Below are positions 1 through 7,519 of a stretch of 64,000 nt of DNA, piece by piece (within the stretch, counting starts at the first letter, position 1; every line of letters starts with the position of its first letter). The stretch is taken from positions 1,346,374-1,410,373 of the forward strand of contig NZ_JAHSPD010000001.1 of NCBI RefSeq assembly GCF_020141465.1, written 5' to 3'. The position numbers were made by a program, and so were the translations under genes. The notes below the pieces were generated by a model that was not told the DNA's origin, searched no databases, and saw only the letters and a list, made by a program, of their open reading frames with translations. This stretch comes from Roseovarius carneus (GTDB lineage: Bacteria; Pseudomonadota; Alphaproteobacteria; Rhodobacterales; Rhodobacteraceae).

Positions 1-635
1 ACATCCAGAATGTCGCGGTTTTTGTAGAGGTCAAAGGCAAAGGCCCCGGCCATGGTCGGGATCGATAAGAAGAAGGAAAATTCCGCCGCGGCCCGCTTGC
101 TCACCCCCATCAACAGCGCGCCCACAATGGTGGAGCCCGAGCGCGAGGTGCCGGGTATCATCGCCAGACACTGAAAAAGCCCGATCCGCACCGCCACACC
201 CACCGGAAGGCGCATCGCATCGCTGTGACGCGGTTCGGGCGCGAAACGGTCCACAAAAATCAGGACGATCCCCCCGAGGATCAGCATCAGGGCAATCAAC
301 TTTGGCGTCTCGAAAAGCACCGTTTTGATGAACCCGTGCGCCATCACGCCAATCAGCGCGGAGGGCAAAAACGCCAGCAGAACCGCAATGAGGAACCGCC
401 GCGCAGCGGGATCATGTGGGGCCTGTCGGATCACCGTGCTGAGCCGGGCGAAATACACCAGGATAATTGCGAGAACCGCCCCAAGCTGGATCACCACCTC
501 GAATGTGTTGCCCTTGCTGTCAAACCCCAGAAAATGCCCGCCAAGGATGAGGTGCCCAGTCGATGATACCGGAATAAACTCGGTCAGCCCCTCCACAAGC
601 CCCAGAAAGGCCGCGACCAGTGTGGTGTCTGACAT
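1..635 (-). CDS. uppP: Undecaprenyl-diphosphatase UppP (BacA), 3'-truncated by window edge
   Basis: This integral membrane enzyme dephosphorylates undecaprenyl diphosphate, recycling the lipid carrier used for peptidoglycan and other envelope polymers. Reading the minus strand from 635 gives a protein beginning [20 protein letters not shown]. Both family signatures are present: [10 protein letters not shown] at residues 19-28, and PGTSRSG near residue 160. About 211 codons are visible and the reading frame runs off the left edge, so the last part (the family is usually about 265 residues) is missing. Several hydrophobic segments alternate with short loops. The gene starts 15 bp downstream of the NDUFA9-like stop, so the two are probably co-transcribed. 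The family call is firm. Confidence 0.93.
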   Translation of the reverse strand, partial: MSDTTLVAAFLGLVEGLTEFIPVSSTGHLILGGHFLGFDSKGNTFEVVIQLGAVLAIILVYFARLSTVIRQAPHDPAARRFLIAVLLAFLPSALIGVMAHGFIKTVLFETPKLIALMLILGGIVLIFVDRFAPEPRHSDAMRLPVGVAVRIGLFQCLAMIPGTSRSGSTIVGALLMGVSKRAAAEFSFFLSIPTMAGAFAFDLYKNRDILD

Positions 636-650
636 CCCCGCGACCCCGGA

Positions 651-1631
651 TCAGTCGCGCAGATCGTTTGCGGATTCCTTGATCGCCGAATACTGTCCTG
701 AGGGCCGGAAGCGCCAGAGATAGTCGGGCAGAACCGCGCCCATGGCTTGTGGCGCGATTTCCAGATCGGCAAATCCGCGCGCGCCCTCAGGCACCACATT
801 ATCGGATTTGAGCGAGCGCACCTGATCTCGCGTGATCTGTGCCGGGATGATCCCAAAGCTGAGGGTCTGTGCAAGCTCCATCATGATGGCCAGAGGTGTG
901 GCGACAAAATAAGGAATGTTTACCACAAGCCTGCGCCGACGGATCACTTTCAGCATCCGCCGCATCAGGCCCGCAAACGTATCCACATCTGGCCCACCAA
1001 GCTCATAGATGCCCGGCTTGGCGGTGCCTTCCGCGCCCATCACGGCGGCTTTGGCTAGATCGTCCACATAAACCGGCTGAAACTTCGTATCCGCGCCCAC
1101 AACGGGCAAAACTGGCCCGAGCCGCGTCATCCCGGCGAAGCGGTTGAAAAACTGATCCTCAGCGCCGAACACCACGGATGGGCGCAGGATCACTGCGGTC
1201 GGGAAATGCTTGAAAATCGCGGCCTCGCCCCGACCCTTGGATTGCGCATAAAGGCTGGCCCCGTCCGCATCCGCGCCAATGGCCGACAGATGCACCATAC
1301 GTGCAACCCCCTCATCGGCGGCAATGCGTGCGATGCGCGCGGCACCCTCGTCCTGCACGGCGGTGAAATTGTTCTTGCCCTTGCGGTCAAACGTCCCGAC
1401 GCAGTTGATGACCACATCGGCCCCCTGCATGACGGCGCGCACACTGGCATCATCGCGGATATTGCACAGCACAGGCTCCACTTGCCCGACCGAGCCATAG
1501 GGCTTCACGAACATCGCCTCATTGGGCCGGCGGACCGCGACCCGGATCCTCCAGCCAGCCTGGGCCAGGCGTCGGGCGATATACCGGCCCACAAAGCCTG
1601 ATCCGCCGTATATGGTGACGAGTTTCGACAT
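651..1631 (-). CDS. Complex I NDUFA9-subunit-like NAD(P)-binding protein
   Basis: This is an atypical short-chain dehydrogenase/reductase of 326 residues, of the group annotated in alphaproteobacteria as complex I NDUFA9 subunit family. The Rossmann signature GGSGFVG lies at residues 9-15, just after the start [10 protein letters not shown]. Further open frame upstream of 1631 is not conserved-looking and was excluded. In mitochondria and Paracoccus-type complex I the homologue is an accessory subunit carrying a bound NADPH. Whether this copy is part of complex I is inference, because no nuo genes are in the window. It is followed 15 bp later by uppP on the same strand. Confidence 0.85.
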   Translation of the reverse strand: MSKLVTIYGGSGFVGRYIARRLAQAGWRIRVAVRRPNEAMFVKPYGSVGQVEPVLCNIRDDASVRAVMQGADVVINCVGTFDRKGKNNFTAVQDEGAARIARIAADEGVARMVHLSAIGADADGASLYAQSKGRGEAAIFKHFPTAVILRPSVVFGAEDQFFNRFAGMTRLGPVLPVVGADTKFQPVYVDDLAKAAVMGAEGTAKPGIYELGGPDVDTFAGLMRRMLKVIRRRRLVVNIPYFVATPLAIMMELAQTLSFGIIPAQITRDQVRSLKSDNVVPEGARGFADLEIAPQAMGAVLPDYLWRFRPSGQYSAIKESANDLRD

Positions 1632-1792
1632 GATCTGGCCCTCCGCAGTGCTGGCGCATGTTTGCGCCCCCTGATTAGCGCCAAGCCCCCTCTGCCGCAA
1701 GGCGCAAGGGGAGGTGGCTTGGGCGGCAAATTGGCGTTGACACTGATGGGTGCGGGGGCTAAACGCTGCGCTCACGACAAGTCCCTAAATGG

Positions 1793-1878
1793 GCCCAGGT
1801 GGCGGAATGGTAGACGCGCTAGCTTCAGGTGCTAGTACTCGCAAGGGTGTGGAGGTTCGAGTCCTCTCCTGGGCACCA
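1793..1878 (+). tRNA. tRNA-Leu (anticodon CAG)
   Basis: The sequence folds as a class II tRNA. The acceptor arms are GCCCAGG (1793-1799) and CCTGGGC (1868-1874), followed by discriminator A and an encoded CCA (1876-1878). The anticodon stem CTAGC/GCTAG encloses loop TTCAGGT, giving anticodon CAG, which reads CUG, the main Leu codon in high-GC genomes. A long variable arm and a GGTTCGAGTCC T-loop are visible. It lies on the plus strand between minus-strand genes and is transcribed alone. Confidence 0.97.
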
Positions 1879-1960
1879 AATATCTTCAAGGCATAAGCTG
1901 ATAAGGCTCTGACTTTCAGGTATTTTTCGATCTTTTCAGAACTAGAATTGGCGCAGGGAA

Positions 1961-1977
1961 AACGGTTTTTAACCGTT
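1961..1977. repeat. Small perfect inverted repeat downstream of tRNA-Leu
   Basis: AACGGTT-TTT-AACCGTT is a perfect 7-bp inverted repeat with a 3-nt loop, about 80 nt after the tRNA. It has no U-tract, so it is not a standard terminator. It could be a transcript-end or processing structure, or chance. Confidence 0.35.
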
Positions 1978-2084
1978 GTGACCACAGCGCAACCCTTCCA
2001 GTTGGTGCGGCCATCAACGCCGACTTGCGATGCCGCGCAGTTCGCAGGTTCGGTCGACCAATGCCGATACACTGGTCTCTTGGT

Positions 2085-2501
2085 CTATTCCCACCATCGG
2101 TCGATTGCTGCGATATCATCGTCAGACCAGCCGAAGTGATGCGCGAATTCATGGACCGTCACATTGGCGACGACATCGTTCAAAGGCACGCCATCCCTCT
2201 CGCACCATTCCGACAGGATCGGGCGACGGTAAAGCCAGACCACATCCGCAAAAGGCGCCGGATCGGACAGTGATTTTTCCGTCATGGGCAGGCCGTCATA
2301 GAGGCCTGTAAGCTCCAGAGGGTCCGTTATGCCGAACTCTTGCAGCACCTCGGCCTCGGGCCAATCTTCAACGCGCAGCACCACAGGCGCAGCAAGGGTT
2401 TTGAACGGCTCGGGAAAGTCCGCGATCGTGGCGCGGGCCATGGCCTCGATCGCGTCCAGCGAGGTGTCGGTGCTTTCATCAGGGGTGTCGGGCGGCGTCA
2501 T
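2085..2501 (-). CDS. Zincin-like metallopeptidase family protein
   Basis: This 138-residue protein belongs to the small predicted metallopeptidase family (Zincin_1 type, Pfam PF06262 by recollection). The HExxH motif HEFAHHFGWSDDD is at residues 117-129, with H117, E118 and H121 as predicted zinc ligands and catalytic Glu. It is followed by an acidic stretch that fits the family. No signal peptide or membrane segment is seen, so it is probably cytoplasmic. The substrate is unknown for the family. It is separated by 63 bp from the upstream metallo-beta-lactamase-fold gene on the same strand. Confidence 0.85.
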   Translation of the reverse strand: MTPPDTPDESTDTSLDAIEAMARATIADFPEPFKTLAAPVVLRVEDWPEAEVLQEFGITDPLELTGLYDGLPMTEKSLSDPAPFADVVWLYRRPILSEWCERDGVPLNDVVANVTVHEFAHHFGWSDDDIAAIDRWWE

Positions 2502-2564
2502 GGGCCAGATATGGCGCGCCGCCGCCCGGAAGGGAAGACCCGGAGGGCCTTTGCACAGGCCGGA

Positions 2565-3482
2565 TCAGAGGCTGAGCTGATAGCTCTCGGGGACATAGGC
2601 GAACCCATCACCTGCCGTTTCCACATAGCCAAAAGCCGGGAAGGGCATGTGGTAGCCCACGAAAGGCAGCTTGTCGGCGGCCAGCATATCGAGCAGGCGA
2701 CGGCGGGTCTGGGCCGCGGCTGCCTTGTCCATGTCGAACGACACCTCCCATTCAGGATGGGCCAGCGAGAAGACATAATGATTGGCAAAATCCGCGCCCA
2801 AGATCAGGCTGTGCCCCTCGCTTTCGATCCGGTAGGTCATGTGGCCCGGCGTGTGGCCAAACGCGTTCATCGCGGTAATGCCGGGGGCGGGGGTGTCCTC
2901 AGGGGCGATCATCGTGGTCTGCTCGGCCAAGGGGCGCATATTGGCATCGAACCCCTCATTTTCGGCAGCGGCCCATGCATCAAACTCGACAGAGCCCGTG
3001 ACGTAGCGGGCATTGGCAAAAGTTGCGCTGCCCGCGTTCATCAGCCCACCGATATGGTCGCCATGCATGTGGGTGATCACCACAACGTCGATCTGATCGG
3101 GGGTGTAGCCAGCGGCGGCAAGGGCGGCTGTGGTCCCTTCAGCGGAGAGGCCCGTGTCAAAGAGCACAAGCTCGGCCCCGGTGTTGACCACGGTGGGGGT
3201 GAAGAAGAAATGCGCCTCATCCGAGGGGATCAGGGCCGCGTCTGCGGCGGCCTCAAACGTGGGCGCATCGACGTTGAGGCCGAAGATATTGTGCGGCTCA
3301 GCCACTGTGCGGCTTCCTGCGAGGAGGGTTGTCACCTCAAATGCGCCCAGCGTGATACGGCGGAAGGGCGGCTGTGCGGCACCCAGCATGGGGGCTGCGG
3401 TATGCGCGGCCCCGGCCAGCGGTATCGCGGCGGCGGTGGCAAGCAGGTGGCGGCGACTGATCATTGGGGATTTCATCGGCAT
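2565..3482 (-). CDS. Exported MBL-fold metallo-hydrolase
   Basis: This is a metallo-beta-lactamase-fold hydrolase of 305 residues. The zinc motif HMHGDH is at residues 138-143, a second metal-binding stretch HTPGH follows in the second half, and a GADFANH segment supplies the bridging Asp. The N-terminus carries a twin-arginine-like signal (SRRHL at 9-13, then a hydrophobic alanine-rich h-region ending near residue 30), so the enzyme is predicted to be periplasmic via Tat. The overall layout resembles the methyl-parathion-hydrolase and lactonase-like branch. The substrate cannot be deduced from sequence. It is divergent from gltX, which starts 148 bp away. Confidence 0.85.
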   Translation of the reverse strand: MPMKSPMISRRHLLATAAAIPLAGAAHTAAPMLGAAQPPFRRITLGAFEVTTLLAGSRTVAEPHNIFGLNVDAPTFEAAADAALIPSDEAHFFFTPTVVNTGAELVLFDTGLSAEGTTAALAAAGYTPDQIDVVVITHMHGDHIGGLMNAGSATFANARYVTGSVEFDAWAAAENEGFDANMRPLAEQTTMIAPEDTPAPGITAMNAFGHTPGHMTYRIESEGHSLILGADFANHYVFSLAHPEWEVSFDMDKAAAAQTRRRLLDMLAADKLPFVGYHMPFPAFGYVETAGDGFAYVPESYQLSL

Positions 3483-3630
3483 ATCCTTTGCTGGGTCGGC
3501 TTATACTATAGCACGCGCACGCGCTGCTGCGAGGCCCTCACGCGGATGTGAGCGCGGCGGCGTTTCTGGACAAATGCCCGGCGCTATGAGATGCACCGCG
3601 CCAGTCATTGCGCCAGTCAGGGAGCCTTTC

Positions 3631-4953
3631 ATGACCACCACCCGTTTTGCCCCATCGCCCACCGGATACATCCATGTTGGTAACCTGCGCACCGCGCTGA
3701 TGAACTATCTGATCGCGCGTAAGTCGGGCGGCACGTTCATCCTGCGGATCGACGATACGGACCCCGAGCGGAGCAAGGAGGCCTATGTCGATGCGCTCAA
3801 GGAAGATCTGGAGTGGCTCGGCCTGACATGGGACCGGGTGGAGCGGCAATCGCAGCGGCTGGACCAGTACCATGAGGCCGCAGATAAGCTGCGCGAGATG
3901 GGGCGGTTTTACGAGGCGTTCGAGACGCCGACTGAGCTGGACCTCAAGCGCAAGAAACAGCTCAATATGGGCCGCCCGCCAGTGTATGACCGCGCGGCCT
4001 TGGCCCTGACGGAGGCCGAGCGGGACGCGTTTCGTGCCGAACGGGGCGCGGGCGTGTGGCGCTTCAAGCTGAACCAGAACCGGATTGAATGGAACGACGG
4101 CGTGTTGGGCGACATCTCGATTGATGCGGCGTCCGTGTCGGACCCGGTGCTGATCCGGGGCGACGGGCAGGTGCTCTATACGCTGGCCTCGGTCGTGGAT
4201 GATACGGAAATGGGCGTGACCCATGTGGTGCGTGGATCGGACCATGTGACCAACACTGCCACCCAAATTCAGATCATCGAGGCGCTGGGCGGCACTGTGC
4301 CCTCCTTCGCGCATCATTCGCTTCTGACCGGCCCGCAGGGCGAGTCGCTTTCCAAACGGCTGGGCACGCTCAGCCTGCGGGACCTGCGCGCGCAGGGCGT
4401 GGAACCTATGGCGCTTCTCAGCCTCATGGCGCGGCTGGGGTCGGCAGACCCAGTGGAGCTGCGTACCGATATGGCGGAGCTTATCGACGGGTTCGATATT
4501 GGGCGCTTCGGATCGGCGCCCACGAAATTCGACGTGGCGGATCTCTTCCCCCTCACGGGCCGTTTGATCGCGGCGCGGGACTACGCGTGCGTCGCAGGTC
4601 AGATCGCCGCCTTGGGTGTGCCCGAGGCAGATGCCGAGCAGTTTTGGGCCGTGATGCGCGAGAACATCACCGTGATGAGCGACCTTGAGGCGTGGTGGAC
4701 CCTCTGCCGTGATGGGGCAGAGCCCGTGATCGACGATGAGGACCAGGAGTTCGTCACTGAAGCGATGGCGCTTTTGCCCGCGCGCCCATGGGATGCGACC
4801 ACGTGGGGCACTTGGACGGCGGCGGTGAAGGAGCAGACGGGCCGCAATGGCCGGGGTCTCTTCATGCCGCTCCGAAAGGCGCTCACGGGTCAGGCGCATG
4901 GGCCTGATATGGGGCAGCTTCTGCCGCTCTTGCAGACTGTCCGGGCCAAGTAA
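3631..4953 (+). CDS. gltX: Glutamate--tRNA ligase
   Basis: This class I aminoacyl-tRNA synthetase charges tRNA-Glu and, in many alphaproteobacteria, also tRNA-Gln for later amidation. It has 440 residues. The HIGH-type region is RFAPSPTGYIHVGN at residues 5-18 and the KMSKS-type loop is SLSKR at 239-243. The ATG at 3631 begins the conserved N-terminus; the longer frame upstream overlaps the divergent MBL gene and is a shadow. Alphaproteobacteria often carry two gltX paralogues, and which one this is cannot be decided here. The MATE gene begins two bases after its stop. Confidence 0.95.
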   Translation: MTTTRFAPSPTGYIHVGNLRTALMNYLIARKSGGTFILRIDDTDPERSKEAYVDALKEDLEWLGLTWDRVERQSQRLDQYHEAADKLREMGRFYEAFETPTELDLKRKKQLNMGRPPVYDRAALALTEAERDAFRAERGAGVWRFKLNQNRIEWNDGVLGDISIDAASVSDPVLIRGDGQVLYTLASVVDDTEMGVTHVVRGSDHVTNTATQIQIIEALGGTVPSFAHHSLLTGPQGESLSKRLGTLSLRDLRAQGVEPMALLSLMARLGSADPVELRTDMAELIDGFDIGRFGSAPTKFDVADLFPLTGRLIAARDYACVAGQIAALGVPEADAEQFWAVMRENITVMSDLEAWWTLCRDGAEPVIDDEDQEFVTEAMALLPARPWDATTWGTWTAAVKEQTGRNGRGLFMPLRKALTGQAHGPDMGQLLPLLQTVRAK

Positions 4954-4955
4954 TC

Positions 4956-6428
4956 ATGGCGGCGCCCACACAGGGCGAAACGCCGGATGGCGCCGCTGGG
5001 AGATCACCTGACGGACCGCAGGGCGCAGCACAGCGCGGCAGGCCCGCGAAGTTCCTGAGCGGTAATCTTTTCGGCCATGTCAGTGTGATGTCCCTTACCG
5101 CCTCGGTGGGCCTCATGGGGATATTCTTTGTCGATTTCCTCGATATGGTTTTCATCGCGATGCTGGGCAAGGCCGAGCTGGCCGCCGCCGTGGGCTACGC
5201 CGCCGCGATCCTTTTCTTCACCACCTCCTTCGGCATCGGCATGGCGATCTCGGCAGGTGCTTTGGTGTCGCGCGCCCTCGGCGCAGGCGATGAAGAGGTG
5301 GCGCGGGAACGCGCGACCAATGCGCTTATCTACGGTGTGCTTTCCGGCGCGGTGTTCGCCGCGCTCGTCTGGAGCCAGCTTGAATGGCTCGTGGCCCTCA
5401 TGGGGGCCACAGGCGAGACGGCTGTCTTGGCGGTGCATTACCTCGCGATCATCGTGCCGTTCTTGCCGTTTTTGATCGTCGGCATGGTTGGCGGTGCGAT
5501 CTTGCGCGCCCATGGCGATGCGCGCCGTGCGATGTACGCCACACTCTACGGGGGCGGCGTCAATGCGGTGCTCGACCCGATACTCATTTTCGGGCTGGGT
5601 CTTGATCTCACCGGTGCGGCGCTCGCGTCAGTGGCGGCGCGGGTGGTCATGGCGGCCACGTCGCTCTTGCCCATTCTCAAGCATTATGGCGGCTTTAAGC
5701 GCCCCACATGGCGCAGCCTTGCGCGGGATTTCCCGCCGGTTCTGGCTATCGCCGGCCCCGCGATCCTCACGCAGCTCGCCACGCCCGTGGGGCAGGCTTA
5801 CGTCACCCGCGCCATGGCCGAATTTGGTGAGCTTGCCGTGGCGGGGATGGCCATTGTCGGGCGTCTGACGCCGCTGGCTTTCGGGGTGATTTTTGCGCTC
5901 TCGGGGGCGGTGGGGCCGATCATTGGCCAGAACCACGGTGCGGGCAATGCCGAGCGGGTGCGCGGGGCGTTTCGCGCAGGGTTGATTTTCACGGCCCTTG
6001 TGGTGGTCGCGGTCTCCGCGCTCCTTTTTGGGCTGCGCAGACCGATTGCCGATCTCTTTGGTGCCTATGGCATCACGCGCGAGCTGGTTTATCTGTTCTG
6101 TGGCCCGCTCGCGCTTTTGTTTTTCTTCAACGGGATGCTTTTCGTGTCCAATGCGGCGTTCAACAATCTGGGCCGCCCGCTTTATTCCACCGGGGTGAAC
6201 TGGGCGCGCCATACGCTGGGCACGATCCCTTTGGTTATGATCGGCGCGGCGCTTTTTGGCGCGCCGGGGGTGCTGATTGGTCAGGCGCTTGGCGGTATGA
6301 TCTTCGGCCTCTTGGCTCTCGTTCTGGCGGGCAGGGTGATGGCGCAGACGAATGCGGGCGGCCCTCAGCCCGAGGCACCGTTCCAGCTTCAGGCGCGGCT
6401 ACTCAGCTTGCTGCATCTGCGCCGATAA
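4956..6428 (+). CDS. MATE family efflux transporter
   Basis: This 490-residue multidrug and toxin extrusion (NorM/DinF-like) transporter has about twelve hydrophobic segments in two pseudo-repeats, preceded by a hydrophilic N-terminal stretch of about 35 residues. The segment GNLFGHVSVMSLTASVGLMG and the later repeat around GPAILTQLATPVG fit the family. It would export drugs or metabolites in exchange for Na+ or H+. It follows gltX with a 2-nt gap and is probably read from the same transcript. Its last 30 bases overlap the 3' end of the convergent ChaC-like gene. Confidence 0.9.
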   Translation: MAAPTQGETPDGAAGRSPDGPQGAAQRGRPAKFLSGNLFGHVSVMSLTASVGLMGIFFVDFLDMVFIAMLGKAELAAAVGYAAAILFFTTSFGIGMAISAGALVSRALGAGDEEVARERATNALIYGVLSGAVFAALVWSQLEWLVALMGATGETAVLAVHYLAIIVPFLPFLIVGMVGGAILRAHGDARRAMYATLYGGGVNAVLDPILIFGLGLDLTGAALASVAARVVMAATSLLPILKHYGGFKRPTWRSLARDFPPVLAIAGPAILTQLATPVGQAYVTRAMAEFGELAVAGMAIVGRLTPLAFGVIFALSGAVGPIIGQNHGAGNAERVRGAFRAGLIFTALVVVAVSALLFGLRRPIADLFGAYGITRELVYLFCGPLALLFFFNGMLFVSNAAFNNLGRPLYSTGVNWARHTLGTIPLVMIGAALFGAPGVLIGQALGGMIFGLLALVLAGRVMAQTNAGGPQPEAPFQLQARLLSLLHLRR

Positions 6429-6977
6429 GCGCGCAAGCTGCGCATCGACAAAGGCCCGCTCATGCCTGCTTAGCGCACAATGGCGCGGATAAAGTGGTGC
6501 CGCGCGATCATCGAGAATGGGCGTGTCCCAGCCATCGGTCGTCTCGAAAAACGCCTGCGCGCCCGCCTCGCCAAACTCGGCAAGATACCCCTGCACAACC
6601 GCATCAAGATAGCTGAGCCGCACGGCATGTGACGGCGCAGGTGGGCGATGGGCGGCCTCTGGCACTGCATAGACCGCGATGCGGGGCGCTCCGGGCAGGC
6701 CATGCGTGATCATCGCGGCGGCGTCCACCCGCTCATACCCCGCCTCGCGCAGATCAAGCGCGGGCCACGCCTCCGCCGCCACCGGCGCGAGCAGCCCGTC
6801 GATTGCATGGCCCGGTGCGCGCACCGCCGTGAGAAACGGCGCCGGGCGCAGATCGGTGAGCCGCCAGGCCCGCCGCCACCCGGTCAGCCTTGCGGGCCGT
6901 GCATCTGGATAATCATGCGTCGCCCGGTTCACGAGGCTGCCATAGCCAAAGACCCATCCATGCTCCGCGCTGTCCAT
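6399..6977 (-). CDS. ChaC/gamma-glutamylcyclotransferase family protein
   Basis: This 192-residue protein starts MDSAEHGWVFGYGSLVNRAT. The GYGSL motif at residues 11-15 binds the gamma-glutamyl group in this fold, and a central acidic residue in a GWDTPILDD context follows later. Family members release 5-oxoproline from gamma-glutamyl peptides such as glutathione; the exact substrate is not clear here. The start at 6977 gives the conserved N-terminus, while the longer frame runs through the Rrf2 gene and was rejected. The 3' end overlaps the MATE gene by 30 bp. The promoter region is shared with the divergent Rrf2 gene. Confidence 0.83.
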   Translation of the reverse strand: MDSAEHGWVFGYGSLVNRATHDYPDARPARLTGWRRAWRLTDLRPAPFLTAVRAPGHAIDGLLAPVAAEAWPALDLREAGYERVDAAAMITHGLPGAPRIAVYAVPEAAHRPPAPSHAVRLSYLDAVVQGYLAEFGEAGAQAFFETTDGWDTPILDDRAAPLYPRHCALSRHERAFVDAQLARLSAQMQQAE

Positions 6978-6986
6978 TGATCCCCC

Positions 6987-7000
6987 TTGATCTGCATCAA
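6987..7000. promoter_or_regulatory. FNR/FnrL-type binding site
   Basis: TTGATCTGCATCAA is an exact match to the TTGAT-N4-ATCAA box of FNR/Dnr-family regulators. It lies 10 bp upstream of the ChaC-like start and 65 bp upstream of the Rrf2 start, in the only space between these divergent genes. The match is direct; the regulator is inferred. Confidence 0.7.
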
Positions 7001-7021
7001 TCCGCTGAGGCCTTTTTGCAG

Positions 7022-7039
7022 GCATGATCGATATCATGC
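7022..7039. promoter_or_regulatory. Interrupted palindrome, candidate Rrf2 operator
   Basis: GCATGAT-CGAT-ATCATGC has perfect 7-bp arms around a 4-nt centre and ends 25 bp before the Rrf2 start codon. Its size and position fit an autoregulatory operator. The identity of the binding protein is inference. Confidence 0.5.
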
Positions 7040-7064
7040 AACTGCCCGGAAAGGCCGCGCGCTC

Positions 7065-7517
7065 ATGAGGATCACCAAACGCAGCAATATCGCCATGCGC
7101 GTGCTGATGTTTTGCGCGGTCCATAAAGGGCGGCGTGTGACCAAGGGAGAGGTGGCTGCGCGCTGCAACACGTCTGAGAGCCATCTCGCGCAGATCATCA
7201 ATCAGCTGTCGCAGCTGGGCTACCTTGCGACACAGCGCGGGCGCGGCGGGGGTCTGGCGCTTGGGCGCGCGGCCGAGGATATCCTGATCGGCGATGTGTT
7301 TCGCGACCTTGAAGGGGCCGCGCCGCTCACCGAATGTTTTGCCGATGTGGACAATACATGCCCCCTGATCAGCGCGTGCCGATTGCGGCTGGCCATTTCG
7401 GATGCGGCGGAGGCGTTCTTTGCGCATCTCGACGGGATCACGCTCGATGCGCTGGTCTGCGGAAATGACGCGCTGTTCGAGATGCTCGGCGCGCCCTGCT
7501 GTCCCGAGGCGGCCTGA
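7065..7517 (+). CDS. Rrf2 family transcriptional regulator, NsrR-like
   Basis: This is a 150-residue winged-helix regulator. An N-terminal helix-turn-helix (about residues 25-60, TSESHLAQIINQLSQLGYL) is followed by the dimerisation helix and three cysteines, C91, C99 and C105, within TECF...NTCPLISAC. That cysteine spacing is close to, but longer than, that of NsrR, whose [Fe-S] cluster senses nitric oxide; RirA-type or IscR-type sensing is less likely. The ATG at 7065 gives the conserved MRITKRSN start. An FNR-type box and a palindrome lie directly upstream, suggesting oxygen or nitrogen-oxide control plus autoregulation. No NO-detoxification gene is adjacent in the window. Confidence 0.85.
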   Translation: MRITKRSNIAMRVLMFCAVHKGRRVTKGEVAARCNTSESHLAQIINQLSQLGYLATQRGRGGGLALGRAAEDILIGDVFRDLEGAAPLTECFADVDNTCPLISACRLRLAISDAAEAFFAHLDGITLDALVCGNDALFEMLGAPCCPEAA

Positions 7518-7519
7518 GC

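Noticed and set aside
1793-1878. Possible integration site at tRNA-Leu
   Set aside because: No repeat of the tRNA 3' end and no integrase or phage gene was found in the flanking sequence.
3538-4899. A 453-codon minus-strand frame across gltX
   Set aside because: Shadow of gltX; its composition is arginine- and histidine-rich and no motif is present.
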